A DNA stretch of 64,000 bases, from assembly GCA_963667505.2 (NCBI GenBank), contig OY763490.2:3968001-4032000 (forward strand), given 5' to 3'. The translations under genes and the position numbers were made by a program. How positions within the stretch are numbered: position 1 is the first letter of the stretch; each line of letters opens with the position of its first letter. Positions 39,354 to 48,525 of this stretch are shown here, piece after piece. The notes under the pieces were generated by a model, which made no database searches, was not told the DNA's origin, and worked only from the letters and a program-made list of their open reading frames with translations. Source of the stretch: Aldehydirespirator sp963667505. GTDB taxonomy: Bacteria; Actinomycetota; Acidimicrobiia; Acidimicrobiales; Aldehydirespiratoraceae.

Positions 39354-39710
39354 TCAGCTCATGTAGGCGCACAAGTCGAACAGGTTCCCGTCGGGGTCGG
39401 CAAGGTTGGCGATCTTGCCGTAAGGCTCAGTGCGGGTCGGCTGGCGCTCGGACGCGCCGAGCGCGAGCAGCCGCGCCACCTCTGCGTCGAACTCATCGGG
39501 CTCGCAGGCGAGGTCCAGGTGAATGCTCCCAGCGGTATGGCCGCCTCGTTGGAGTCCGATCCGGCGTTGGCCGTCGGAACTGGCCAGCACGATCCAGCGA
39601 TCGCCGTCCTCGCGCTGCACTTCGACAAGCCCAAGAGCTGCGCTCCAGAAGTCCGCCAGTTCGTCGGTGTTGGGCGAGTCGAGGGTGACGAGGTCGAAGG
39701 TCGCGGCCAT
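39354..39710 (-). CDS. VOC-family (glyoxalase-fold) protein
   Basis: 118 residues, one complete VOC unit of two beta-alpha-beta-beta-beta modules: FDLVTLDSPNTDELADFWSAALGL at the start, SIHLDLACEPDEFDAEVARLLALGA in the middle, and NLADPDGNLFDLC at the end with the usual metal/active-site position near the last strand. Such single-domain proteins include bleomycin-resistance-like and dioxygenase-like members; the substrate is unknown. It is a separate minus-strand unit. Confidence 0.8.
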   Translation of the reverse strand: MAATFDLVTLDSPNTDELADFWSAALGLVEVQREDGDRWIVLASSDGQRRIGLQRGGHTAGSIHLDLACEPDEFDAEVARLLALGASERQPTRTEPYGKIANLADPDGNLFDLCAYMS

Positions 39711-39771
39711 GGCCGCAGTGTAGGTGGCCCGCGATCAGCGAGCCGTCGTGGCCTGCTGCTCGGTCGTCCGC

Positions 39772-41082
39772 CTAGGGGGCGTACTCGTAGACGGTGTTGG
39801 ACCGGGTGGCAGCCGGGTCGTCGGAGTCGAGATGCTCGACCACGACCATCCGTCGCACGCCGCAGTCGCCGAAGTCGTCGCAGCTGATCGAACCGATGAT
39901 CCCGCCGTATCCGGACACGCTGTCGAGGAACTCTCGCACTCCGGCTAAGTCGACTACGAGCGAGTCGCCCTCGGGCCGAGAGGCCGCCTCTATCGCCTCC
40001 AGCAGCAGGGTGGCCGCGTCGTAGGCGTGCGCCCAGAAGGCTGCCTCCGGTGCCGAGCCGTAGGCGTCCTCGTAGTCGGACAGGAGGTCGGCGCCGTTCT
40101 TGCCGGTGCTCTCGTTGGAGTTCGTGCCGTAGTTGAGGTTCGGTCCGGACAAGAACATCCCCTCGGACTCCTCCACTCCCAAGAAGTCGTCCGACAGCAG
40201 GCCGTCGCCGGAGAGCCGGAGTACGCGGTCGAGGCCTGACACGCCCGGCAGTTGCTGCACGATGGCCGTGCCCACAGTTCGTGAGACGGGGAAGAACAGC
40301 CCCTCCGGCGAGCCTTCTGCGAGGTCGCTGAGCGTCGGCGCCAGGTCGGTCTCGTCGCGGGCGACCACGCCGACGCCGGTGACCGAGCCGCCGAGTTCTT
40401 CGAAGGATGCGGCGAACGCCTCGGCGAGGCTCTGGGTGTAGGCGTCGCCGTTGTGGATCGCGGCGACGGCGTCGACGCTCTTCTCCTCGCGGAGGAACTG
40501 CGCCATCGTCTTCGCCTGGTGCAGGTCGTTGTCGGGGGTGCGGTAGTAGCCCTCGTGGTAGTCGGCGCTCGGGTTGCCGGCCAGGTCGGAAGTGAGTCGG
40601 GGGGAGGTATTCGACGGGGAGATCATCACCTTGTTGGCGCCGGTTATCAGCGGAGCGGCGGTGACCGCGGCCGCGGAGCACGTCGTGCCGACAACGCCGA
40701 TCACGTCGGCGTCGGCGGCGATCTCCGCTCCGGCCCGTTGGCCGCCCTCGGGCGAGCAGCCGTCGTCGACCGGCGTCCCGAGGCTCACGTCGAAACCGTG
40801 GATCGTCCCGTAGTCGCCGACGGCGAGCCGCACGACCTTCTCGTTCGTCGGACCGGAACCGGCGTCGCCGTCCAGCGCCAGGACCGACCGGATCTGGACG
40901 GCCTCGCCCGGGCCGACCTCCACGATGCCAAGCGATCCGTCGCCCAGAGCGTCCACGGCACTGTCTCCGCTGCTGGTGCCGCTGCATGCTGCGGCAACGA
41001 GGGCGGCCGCCGCGACGACGGACCAGGCCGCTGCCAGCCGACACCTTCCCCCGGCCATGACTGTGGGGCGCAGTGCGTTCAC
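39772..41082 (-). CDS. Branched-chain-amino-acid-type ABC substrate-binding lipoprotein
   Basis: About 436 residues. Signal with lipobox LVAAAC, then a periplasmic-binding-protein type I (Leu/Ile/Val-binding) fold: GPTNEKVVRLAV, DDGCSPEGGQRAGAEIAAD, VIGVVGTTCSAAAVTAAP and MISPSNTSP. The LivJ-like family binds amino acids, amides or urea. No LivHMGF genes lie beside it, so it may be an orphan receptor or work with a remote transporter. The GTG at 41082 overlaps the NUDIX stop (GTGA); ATG 41058 is the alternative. Confidence 0.8.
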   Translation of the reverse strand: MNALRPTVMAGGRCRLAAAWSVVAAAALVAAACSGTSSGDSAVDALGDGSLGIVEVGPGEAVQIRSVLALDGDAGSGPTNEKVVRLAVGDYGTIHGFDVSLGTPVDDGCSPEGGQRAGAEIAADADVIGVVGTTCSAAAVTAAPLITGANKVMISPSNTSPRLTSDLAGNPSADYHEGYYRTPDNDLHQAKTMAQFLREEKSVDAVAAIHNGDAYTQSLAEAFAASFEELGGSVTGVGVVARDETDLAPTLSDLAEGSPEGLFFPVSRTVGTAIVQQLPGVSGLDRVLRLSGDGLLSDDFLGVEESEGMFLSGPNLNYGTNSNESTGKNGADLLSDYEDAYGSAPEAAFWAHAYDAATLLLEAIEAASRPEGDSLVVDLAGVREFLDSVSGYGGIIGSISCDDFGDCGVRRMVVVEHLDSDDPAATRSNTVYEYAP

Positions 41083-41585
41083 GGATGCGAGGCTACTTCG
41101 CCGCTGTCGTCGAGGACGGCGAGCAGGGCGTCGAGGATCGGCGCCTGGCCCTTGTGCAGCTTCGTTCGAGCCTCGTCGATCGTCCACCAGGCCGCCTTGT
41201 CCACCTCCGGGAACTCGCGTATCTGGCCCGAGCGAGGAGGCCATTCGAGCTCGAAGGTGTTGCTGACCACCTGCGTCGCGTCCAAGTCCGCCTCGAGCGC
41301 CCATGCGCTGATCCGTTTGCGACTTCGCGGGCCGAACTGGCCGAGGAAGAGCCTCGACCCGTCGGGCGGCGGGGATCCCAACTCCTCCTCGAACTCCCGC
41401 AGCGCCACGCTCTCGGCGTCCTCGCCCTCGTCGTATTCGCCCTTGGGGATCGACCAGGCGTGCACGTCCTTGGTGGCCCAGAACGGCCCGCCGGGATGCA
41501 CCAGCAGCACTTCGATCACACCGTCGGCGTTCCGGCGGTGGAGTATCAGTCCGGCGCTCCTCTTGGCCGCCACGGCTTGAACCAT
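41079..41585 (-). CDS. NUDIX hydrolase
   Basis: 168 residues. The NUDIX box runs GEYDEGEDAESVALREFEEEL, then G, matching Gx5Ex7REUxEExGU exactly. The start (AGLILHRR) and WSIPKGE fit the DUF4119/diadenosine-polyphosphate-like group of small NUDIX enzymes, which cleave nucleoside diphosphate linkages; the exact substrate is open. It is coupled to the downstream lipoprotein gene by a four-base overlap. Confidence 0.87.
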   Translation of the reverse strand: MVQAVAAKRSAGLILHRRNADGVIEVLLVHPGGPFWATKDVHAWSIPKGEYDEGEDAESVALREFEEELGSPPPDGSRLFLGQFGPRSRKRISAWALEADLDATQVVSNTFELEWPPRSGQIREFPEVDKAAWWTIDEARTKLHKGQAPILDALLAVLDDSGEVASHP

Positions 41586-41651
41586 GCCACAACCGCCGCC
41601 ATCCCGGACAGGCCCCGGGCCGTGACGGATGGTTTGCCTAGAGTTGGGGGA

Positions 41652-42266
41652 GTGAGTGAGAAAGAACGGGCAACCGAGCGAGCCGCCGCGGTGGCCGCCG
41701 CGATGGACGACATCGCCAAGATCGACGCCCACGGCCGCGAGCACGGCGGCATCGACCAGGCCGGCGCGGAGCGCATCAAGGAGCGCCTGCTGGAACTGGC
41801 CGAGCGCGACGACTTGTTCAGCGACGACGACTTCCCGCCCCCGGAGGCTCCGGACAGCTCGCTGAGCTACCGGTTGGCCCAGAACGACGACGACGAGTTG
41901 GCGCTGTACTTGCAGTGCGTGGGCGGCGGCACGTCGGCGCCGCCGCACGAGCACACCACCTGGGCGGTGATCGTCGGGATGCGCGGCCAGGAGCTGAACC
42001 GCCTGTACGGCCCGTGCGCAGGCTCGGGCGAGCCCCAGGTGCAGCACGAGGTGGTGGTCGAGCGAGGCACCGGAGTAGCGATGCTCAACGACGACGTGCA
42101 CTCGATCCACATCGAGGGCGCAGCCACCAACTTCCACTGCTACGGCCTGGCTCTCGAGCGCCTCACCGGTCGCCGCTTCTGGCACGCCCAAAGCAGCCAG
42201 TGGCAGGTCTACAACGACATAGGTCAAATAGCAGAAGCCCGCCCCGCCCACATCGCCGAGCCCTAG
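41652..42266 (+). CDS. Cysteine-dioxygenase-like cupin
   Basis: 204 residues from a GTG with a GGGGGAG ribosome site. The cupin core has PPHEHTTWAVIVGMRGQELN (two metal-binding His and a Glu-like position) and a second motif NDDVHSIHIEG with a further His, followed by NFHCYGLALE. This fits the type I cysteine dioxygenase/double-stranded beta-helix metal-enzyme group. It may oxidise a thiol, but the substrate is not certain. It is divergent from the NUDIX gene. Confidence 0.72.
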   Translation: MSEKERATERAAAVAAAMDDIAKIDAHGREHGGIDQAGAERIKERLLELAERDDLFSDDDFPPPEAPDSSLSYRLAQNDDDELALYLQCVGGGTSAPPHEHTTWAVIVGMRGQELNRLYGPCAGSGEPQVQHEVVVERGTGVAMLNDDVHSIHIEGAATNFHCYGLALERLTGRRFWHAQSSQWQVYNDIGQIAEARPAHIAEP

Positions 42267-42311
42267 CCCAGCTCCGCCATGGTGCGCTCCGGCGTGACGG
42301 GTGGAAGCCGG

Positions 42312-42803
42312 TCACCCCAGACGGGGCGTGCCCTCCTCGATGGCGGCCTGCACGATGCGGCCAATGCGAGCGGCGCGAGTCTGGTCCCGCTTCGCGTCGG
42401 CCAGCCACACCAGGCACTCCTTGCGCCGCGACGGCGCTAGTGCCTTCCAGGCCTCTGTCGCACCGTCCTCGGCCAGAGCCTCGTAAAGGTCCGGCGGAGT
42501 CTCTGGCGTGCGGTCGCGCCGGTCGAGGCGGATCCGGATCTCCACCGAGTCGCCGGCGCCCTTGCCGACGGCATCGCGGACCGCACGGTTGAGGAACAGC
42601 CGATGACGCCCACCGCCCACCGGCACCAGCGTCGCCGTGAGCTCCGCCCCATCGGCCGTGCCCACGACCGGCACATCGCCCCGCACCCCGAACGCGTCCG
42701 ACACCGCCGCGGGAACATCAAGGGCCACATTCATGATGTGGGCGTAGTTCGACGGCAGCTCGTACAGCACCCCCACGAACCGCTGCTCGCCCACCCCCAA
42801 CAT
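42312..42803 (-). CDS. YdeI/OmpD-associated-like protein with DUF1905 domain
   Basis: 163 residues. The N-terminal ~95 residues are a DUF1905-type barrel (VPAAVSDAFGVRGDVPVVGTADG, HRLFLNRAVRDAVGKGAGD). The C-terminal helical tail (LYEALAEDGATEAWKALAPSRRKE, then ARRIGRIVQ-like) is the YdeI/OmpD-associated motif. YdeI was linked to resistance to antimicrobial peptides in enterobacteria, but the biochemical role is unclear. It stands alone between the cupin and the RNA ligase. Confidence 0.8.
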   Translation of the reverse strand: MLGVGEQRFVGVLYELPSNYAHIMNVALDVPAAVSDAFGVRGDVPVVGTADGAELTATLVPVGGGRHRLFLNRAVRDAVGKGAGDSVEIRIRLDRRDRTPETPPDLYEALAEDGATEAWKALAPSRRKECLVWLADAKRDQTRAARIGRIVQAAIEEGTPRLG

Positions 42804-42825
42804 TCAACCCCCGCGATCCGCTCGA

Positions 42826-44043
42826 TCAGCATCCACTCCCTACTCGTCGGCGAACAGGGTCGGCGGTGGCGCGGTCGCCGGGGCCGCTCGGCTTGGTCTG
42901 GGCCCATATGGCGAGTCGGGCGTCGGCGCGCCCCTTGCGGAGCGCGAAGATCGGTCCGGGATGTACATCGTTGTCCGCGGCCAGGCGCTGCGCCACAGCT
43001 GCGAAGGCCCGGTCGGAGTCGTCGGCAGCGTCCGCAGCCGCCTGGCGGACAAGCAACTCGTAGAGCCGTATCCGCTGTTCGGCCCTTGACGTGATGTCGG
43101 CGACCTCCCTGTCGTACCAGGACAGGAACTCCTCGGGCAGCGCGGCTCGCAGTCCGTCGACCGGGTCCTCGCTCTGGCTGAGCAGCCCGGTGACCGTCCC
43201 AGGGGCGAGCCTGAGGCGCGCGGCCATGCTCTTGACTGGCGCGCCCATGCGGGCTGCGGCGCGCACTGCCGCAGCCTCCCAGACGCGCGTGGAGGTGAGC
43301 CCGAAGGCCACTCGGTGGGCGGCCACGTAGGAGGGGAACTTCAACTTGAAGCGCATGTGCGGCGCGGCCTCGTCGGCCGCGAATCGGGCTACGTAGCCCT
43401 CGCGGTCGGCTTCGCCTGCGGTGGCGATGTGGTTCACCAGCGCCCCGAAGTCGGCGAAGCTGACCGCCTCGGCCCGCGGCCCGGGCCATTCGAAGCTGGC
43501 CGTGTCGATGTCGGCGCCGGTCTCGATGTCGATAAGGGCGATGAGGACGAGGTCTCGCATGTCGCCGTAGTCGAGCACCACACGGTTGTCGGGGTAGATG
43601 ATCTCGAACAGCGGGGTGACGCCCTCGGGAACGACGACGTGGCTGTACTTCTCGTGCCAGATGTGGGTCGCCTCGATGGCCTGGTGGGAGGTCAGCGATC
43701 CCCGTGTCGCCAGCCGGGTGCCGCCATCGGGGTGGGTGTACGCGATCCCGAGCGACCCGTCCAGCTTCGTCGTGATCTCCATCGGTCGTCCCGAAGGGAT
43801 GGCCGGGGCATCCGGCTCCGACGGCCCGAAGAACTTCGGGAACGGCCGGGCCACGACCCGGTCGGCGTCATCGAGGATGAGCCCGCGGCAGGCGACGGTG
43901 GCCTCGTTCCAGGCCCTCGAGTACGTCGCCCTCACCGTGTAGTTGAGGATCCTCAGCCGCCCGTCCATCTGCACGGACACGAGCTTCTCGCTGATGGCGG
44001 CGTCGACAAGGGCGGGATCGCAGACATCTCTGAGTTCAGCCAT
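42826..44043 (-). CDS. T4 Rnl1-like RNA ligase
   Basis: About 405 residues. Nucleotidyltransferase motifs are in order: ATVACRGLIL upstream, motif I TTKLDGSLG with the AMP-accepting Lys (~93), motif IIIa-like LFEIIYPDNRVVLDYG, and motif V KLKFPSYV with two Lys. A C-terminal helical region follows. Such ligases repair tRNA cut by anticodon nucleases, a counter to or recovery from toxin damage. No polynucleotide kinase/phosphatase gene is adjacent. The upstream AT-rich region (44044-44100) is a likely promoter. Confidence 0.8.
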   Translation of the reverse strand: MAELRDVCDPALVDAAISEKLVSVQMDGRLRILNYTVRATYSRAWNEATVACRGLILDDADRVVARPFPKFFGPSEPDAPAIPSGRPMEITTKLDGSLGIAYTHPDGGTRLATRGSLTSHQAIEATHIWHEKYSHVVVPEGVTPLFEIIYPDNRVVLDYGDMRDLVLIALIDIETGADIDTASFEWPGPRAEAVSFADFGALVNHIATAGEADREGYVARFAADEAAPHMRFKLKFPSYVAAHRVAFGLTSTRVWEAAAVRAAARMGAPVKSMAARLRLAPGTVTGLLSQSEDPVDGLRAALPEEFLSWYDREVADITSRAEQRIRLYELLVRQAAADAADDSDRAFAAVAQRLAADNDVHPGPIFALRKGRADARLAIWAQTKPSGPGDRATADPVRRRVGSGC

Positions 44044-44173
44044 AATCAAAGTGTAATCAGCATATAAGACATGCTAGGATGTCATGCACTGAACATTATG
44101 GCAGTCACGGTCGGACCATCAGGATATGCTGGCTGTCCTTTGGACGAGGATGACCCGAGCGAGAGGAGAGGCG

Positions 44174-44467
44174 ATGACTGACGAGACCAAGCACGATACC
44201 GGCGAGGCGCTGGCGCCTGGCCTAGCGGCTGCCCGCGCCGCCGCGTGGGAGGAGCATGAGCAGCGGTGCGCCGACAACGAGCCCTACACCGGCGGAGTGA
44301 CGGTCGAGGCGCCGCCGAGCGCGTCGAAGGCCTGCGTCGCCCGCACTCCCGGTCCAGCCCATCGTGACAGGAGAGACGCCGTTGAGGGGCTCCGCAAGCC
44401 TCCTCCCGCGCGGCCTGACGGCCCCGGCAGCGTCAACCGGATGCAGAGCCCCAAGTACCTTCAGTAG
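44174..44467 (+). CDS. Small hypothetical protein
   Basis: 97 codons from an ATG preceded by GAGAGGAG at good spacing. The start (LAAARAAAWEEHEQRCADNEPYTGG) looks protein-like, while the second half is Arg/Pro/Ser-rich and resembles a read-through of non-coding DNA; a frameshift around 44310 is possible. I recognise no family. It fills the 44044-44545 gap between the RNA ligase and the SIR2 gene, where nothing else is evident apart from AT-rich DNA at both ends. Confidence 0.35.
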   Translation: MTDETKHDTGEALAPGLAAARAAAWEEHEQRCADNEPYTGGVTVEAPPSASKACVARTPGPAHRDRRDAVEGLRKPPPARPDGPGSVNRMQSPKYLQ

Positions 44468-44545
44468 GATGTCTCACAGCCGTCATGGGCGTAGGAGCCC
44501 TGCCAGTTCCCAACGCCTAATGCAAGCATATGGCATGAGGACGCT

Positions 44546-45961
44546 ATGGAAGCCTCAAGACTGATTGCGTCATTCGGCCAGTACGTTGACGACCGGGAGG
44601 CAACTCTACTAGTGGGTGCTGGCTTGTCGCGAGCAGCCAGCTACCCGGACTGGTCGGGCCTGTTGGACGCGGTGCGGGTTGCGTTGAAACTTCCCGACCT
44701 GGACGATCTCCCACTGCTCGCGCAGTATTACACTAGCGAGAACTCCGATGAAGACCTGCAGGACCTCATCCGGCAAGAACTTCAGCGAGATCCGTTGCCT
44801 CCACCCACTCGATGTCACGAACTCCTAGCAGCGCTTCCGCTCTCGGAGATCTGGACGACCAACTACGACGACCTGATAGAACGCGCCATGGGGGACGACA
44901 CATGCGTATTTGTTGGGGATGACGACCTTGCACAAGGCGATGGCGGCACAGGATGCCGTGTCTACAAGATGCATGGCTCACTGACGAGCATCGACCATCC
45001 CCTGATCGTCGCCAGAGACCAGTACATTCGTTACCCGGATTCACATAGGCGCTTCTGGGCTTTGCTTCAGGCGAGCTTTCTAACGAAGAGCTTCCTATTC
45101 CTTGGCTTCAGCTTTGAAGATCCCAACTTCTACCAAGTGTTTCAGGCTATACGACGAGCGCGCTATGATATTCACCGGGAGCACTTTGCTGTAGTGCGGG
45201 AACCATCCGAGAAAGGAGACAGGAGGCTCTTCGAGCTACGACTCAAGGATTTGGAGGCTATCGGGATCCACATTGCAATGATTAAGGAGTATTCTGAGCT
45301 TGAAGAGTTGCTCAAACAATTGATCGCACGCTGTCGGCCACGTCGCCTGTTCATATCAGGGTCTCCGTACGTGGAGAAGCCAGACGCCAGAGGCAGATAC
45401 CCAGCGGTTGAGCTGCCTGAGGATATGTCAGTCTTCGCGGATCAACTAGGTGCTGCCTTCGAAGAGACTTCAGTTGCACTGAGTGCTGGTGGCGCGTTTG
45501 GCGCTCAGGTCGGCTACGCACTTCTGAGAGGATTGCAGGAAGCTAGCGGACTCCACGCCGAGAGATTCGTATTGCTTAGGCGGAGCAAGGATCAGCCTCT
45601 AGATGAACCTAGCCACCGATACGGTAGCATTGTCTTCCAGGGGTCAGATCAGCATGAACTGCGCGATGCAGCGTTCATCGGGGTCCGCGCCCTTCTCGCA
45701 ATCGGTGGTGGATCGGGTACCGCCGACGAGATCAGGCGAGCGCGAGAGGACGGATTAGGAGTTGTGCCTATTGGTAAGTTCGGTGGCTCGGCCTTGCAGG
45801 AGTGGACTCGCCTCAGCGAGAGTCTGGAGGACTATCGCCTCGGAGGACTGCCTGTTGACCGGGCTGACTTCGAGTCACTCCGCGACGGCAATGCAGCGGA
45901 GTGCGCCAGAGCTGCCGCTCGTCTGGCAGAGCAAGCGTTGTATATTCGTTCGGGAGGCTGA
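44546..45961 (+). CDS. SIR2-SLOG protein, ThsA-like NADase effector
   Basis: 471 residues. The N-terminal SIR2-like domain has LLVGAGLSRAASYPDW (~21-36), WTTNYDDL with Asn 106, and KMHGSL with His 143, the Asn/His pair used for NAD cleavage in ThsA. The C-terminal domain from ~265 is SLOG-like: RLFISGSPY and the phosphate-binding AIGGGSGTADEI (~385-396). This order and length match ThsA of Thoeris, where the SLOG domain senses a TIR-made cyclic ADP-ribose signal. No TIR gene lies beside it; a DprA-like SLOG gene follows after four bases. Base composition is lower in GC than its surroundings. Confidence 0.83.
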   Translation: MEASRLIASFGQYVDDREATLLVGAGLSRAASYPDWSGLLDAVRVALKLPDLDDLPLLAQYYTSENSDEDLQDLIRQELQRDPLPPPTRCHELLAALPLSEIWTTNYDDLIERAMGDDTCVFVGDDDLAQGDGGTGCRVYKMHGSLTSIDHPLIVARDQYIRYPDSHRRFWALLQASFLTKSFLFLGFSFEDPNFYQVFQAIRRARYDIHREHFAVVREPSEKGDRRLFELRLKDLEAIGIHIAMIKEYSELEELLKQLIARCRPRRLFISGSPYVEKPDARGRYPAVELPEDMSVFADQLGAAFEETSVALSAGGAFGAQVGYALLRGLQEASGLHAERFVLLRRSKDQPLDEPSHRYGSIVFQGSDQHELRDAAFIGVRALLAIGGGSGTADEIRRAREDGLGVVPIGKFGGSALQEWTRLSESLEDYRLGGLPVDRADFESLRDGNAAECARAAARLAEQALYIRSGG

Positions 45962-46452
45962 GAGTATGACGAGTACCAAGACCGCCACGGGCGACGGCTT
46001 CGGCTCGCCTCTAGACCTGCAATGGTCTGCCGACCAAGTCGCTCGCCTCTTGGCTCTGGCCGAGCAGGCCAATCGTTGCGACGGCTGGTTGACAGCTGAT
46101 GATCTTGGGCGCCTACGGCTTGATGCGCCGTGCGAGGACCGAGGCAAGAGGTGGCGGACCGCCATCGCGAGGCTGCATGGACAATTTGCTAATCTCCATA
46201 TCCTCTTGGCCAATTCTCCTAATTATCCACGCTTGCTGCTGGAAACAGCTAATGCACCAGCCGTGCTGTTCGTTCGGGGCTCGCTGGACAGCAACGGCGC
46301 TGGCTCTATCGCGATGGTCGGAAGCCGTGACGCGAGCGAGCAGGCATCCGATGCGGCACGCGAGGTCGCGGCCGCCCTTGCTGACGCTGGCACGACCATT
46401 GTCTCTGGACTTGCGCGTGGGGTCGATACTGCTGCGCACGAGGGAGCTCTAG

Positions 46453-48134
46453 GAGAGTGTTGAGTAATTCGGTCCGGGGTGCTCGCGTTTGTGGCGCCGG
46501 GGTGGGAGAATCAGGGGTATGCAGGGCACTGAGGGACCGGATCGGGAGTTGTTGGATGTGCTGGGGCTGTGTGGGGCTTTGGTGCGGGAGGGGTCGGTGT
46601 ATCGGTTCTTGGCCGAGAACCGGCTGGTGCTGTTTCCCGACGGGTTGTTCGCGGACGGTCGTCTGTGGTGGCGACCGCAGGCCGAGGGCTGCTCGGAAGG
46701 CCGCGAGCGGTTGCGGTGCGATCTGCGCTGGAAGGCCGCGGCGGGCTTGGCGGTCGTTCCACTACAGCGTGCTGTCGCTGTGGCGGCACAGGCTGCGCGC
46801 GAGCGGGCGCCCGGAGCGTCGACGCGGTGCGGGATCTGGCCGCGTCCTGCGGGGCGCTGTCTGTGAGCCGCCGCAGGGCGCTGGACTCCACGGTGCTGTA
46901 TGACGCGGTCGCGACTCAAGACACCTACACGATGATCGCGGCTGCGGTGCGGCGCTGCCGCCGCCTGATCGCTGCGGCGGCGGCGCTGGAGTTGATGCAC
47001 GACTACGACGGCCGCGCCGGGCCTTGGTGTGATTGGTCTGATCCCGCCGAGCGGGCCTGGCTGGTGGACGAGCTGGTCGCCGACGCCTGTGCGGTGCTCG
47101 CCGCGGTCGAGGGCTTGGACCTCACAGGCGAGCAGGCCGACGCCGTCGGGCTGCTGGGGGTGGTCGCGGGCCAAGACGTCGAGGCGGACCCCGAGGTGCC
47201 CGGACGCTGGCGCATCGCGCGGCGCACAGCTGCGGGCCGGGTCATCTCTCCCGAGGCCCGGCATGCACGCAAGACCAGTCACAGCGCCGAGACGGCTACA
47301 AGGCCCACATCGTCGCAGAGCCCGACACCGGCATCGTCACCGCCGCAGAACTCACCGCAGCCGACGCGTCGGACGCCAAAGTCGGCGCCCGGCTCCTTGA
47401 CACCGACCCCACCTGCCACACCGACCCCACCTCGACACCGCCGGCAGCTCGAGCGCCGCCCCGCCCATAGGCTGGTGCTGGCGGACTCCGCGTACGCGTC
47501 GGGTGAGGCGCTCGAAGCGTTCACAGACGCCGGGTGGGACACCGCGATCAAACCCATCGAGCGCCGCCCGCCCATAGCGGGGGGCTTCACCCGAGACGAC
47601 TTCGACATCGACACCGACGCACAGACCGTGACCTGCCCCGCCGGGCACACCCGCCCCGTCACCTCGGGCGCGGCACGCTTCGGGAAGCTCTGCGCCGCCT
47701 GCCCGCTCAGGGCGCGCTGCACCACATCTGAGCGGGGCCGCAGCGTCACCGTGGACGCCTTCGAGGCCCGCCGCCAAGCCAACAAGGCCCGCTGGCGCCG
47801 TCCCGGAACCCAGGCCGCCTACCGCCGCCACCGGCCCATGGCCGAACGCTCCATAGCATGGCTCACCAGAGGCAAAGCCAGACGCGTCCCCTACCGAGGC
47901 GTCGCCGCCAACCACCTGTGGCTCACAACCAGAGCCGCCGCCGTCAACCTCGTGCGCCTCGCCAACCTCGGCGCCGGGTTCGCCCCACCGGCCGCCGCCT
48001 GACCCCCAACAGGCGCCGCGCCCCCACCCCGGCACACCCGCCCAAGCCGCACAACCCGCGACACCGCACCAACACAACCGCCGCGCCAACCACCGACAAC
48101 CCGGCGGCCAGCAACCCGATTGCTCAACAGTCTC
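46453..48134 (+). mobile_element. IS1182-type insertion element with CTAG target duplication
   Basis: A 1,682-bp element. The left end GAGAGTGTTGAGTAAT and the reverse complement of the right end GAGACTGTTGAGCAAT differ at only two of 16 positions. It is flanked by direct CTAG repeats (46449-46452 and 48135-48138). It lies within the DprA-like gene and carries one transposase gene on the plus strand. Confidence 0.88.
46519..48002 (+). pseudogene. IS1182-family transposase with several frameshifts
   Basis: The N-terminus (VYRFLAENRLVLFPDGLFAD) is in one frame, FHYSVLSLWRHRLRASGRPE in a second, and VDAVRDLAASCGALSVSRRR plus LDSTVLYDAVATQDT in a third. DGYKAHIVAEPDTGIVTAAE is again shifted. The end (LVLADSAYASGEALEAF, CPAGHTRPVTSG, CPLRARCTTSERGRS, HRPMAERSIAWLTRGKARRV) is continuous. 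Together these are the DUF772 and DDE parts of an IS1182 transposase. It has at least three frameshifts, so the element is immobile unless helped in trans. Confidence 0.82.
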
Positions 48135-48525
48135 CTAGACGCCGGCGGACGCACGACTGCCGTCGTCGGCACGGGTATCGACGTCGTGTTCCCGCCCGAG
48201 AACCGGCCTCTCATCGAGCGGATCGTCCATAGCGGCGCGGTCGTTTCGCAGTTCCCGCCAGGTCTGCGCCCGTCCAAGACCAGCTTCCCTGTCCGTAATG
48301 CTGTGATCGCCGGACTGTCCAGTGCGAGCGTGGTCGTCGAAGCCGATGAGCTCAGCGGCACCCGTATCGAGATGGACTACACCCTTGAGTTCAAGCGGCC
48401 GGTGCTGCTGTGGGCGCCCGTGCTCGGCAAGAGACCGTGGGCGCGGACCCTCGCCGTTGCTGACGACAACGTCCATCTCGTGTGCTCAGCGTCGGAGATC
48501 CGGGAACTGGCCTTCCAGCGCTGAA

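Larger units (their letters stand above)
45966..48524 (+). pseudogene. DprA-like SLOG protein, interrupted by an IS element
   Basis: The 5' part (ATG 45966 to 46452) has a helical/winged start and the DprA Rossmann core: NYPRLLLETANAPAVLFVRG, IAMVGSRDASEQ and SGLARGVDTAAHEGAL. It breaks at CTAG. The 3' part resumes at 48135 with DAGGRTTAVVGTGIDVVFPPE, FPVRNAVIAGLS and VVVEADELSGT. Removing the IS and one CTAG copy restores EGALDAGGRT in frame. DprA proteins load RecA on DNA in transformation; this one sits with a SIR2-SLOG and a phosphoribosyltransferase, so a conflict-system role is more likely. Confidence 0.85.
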
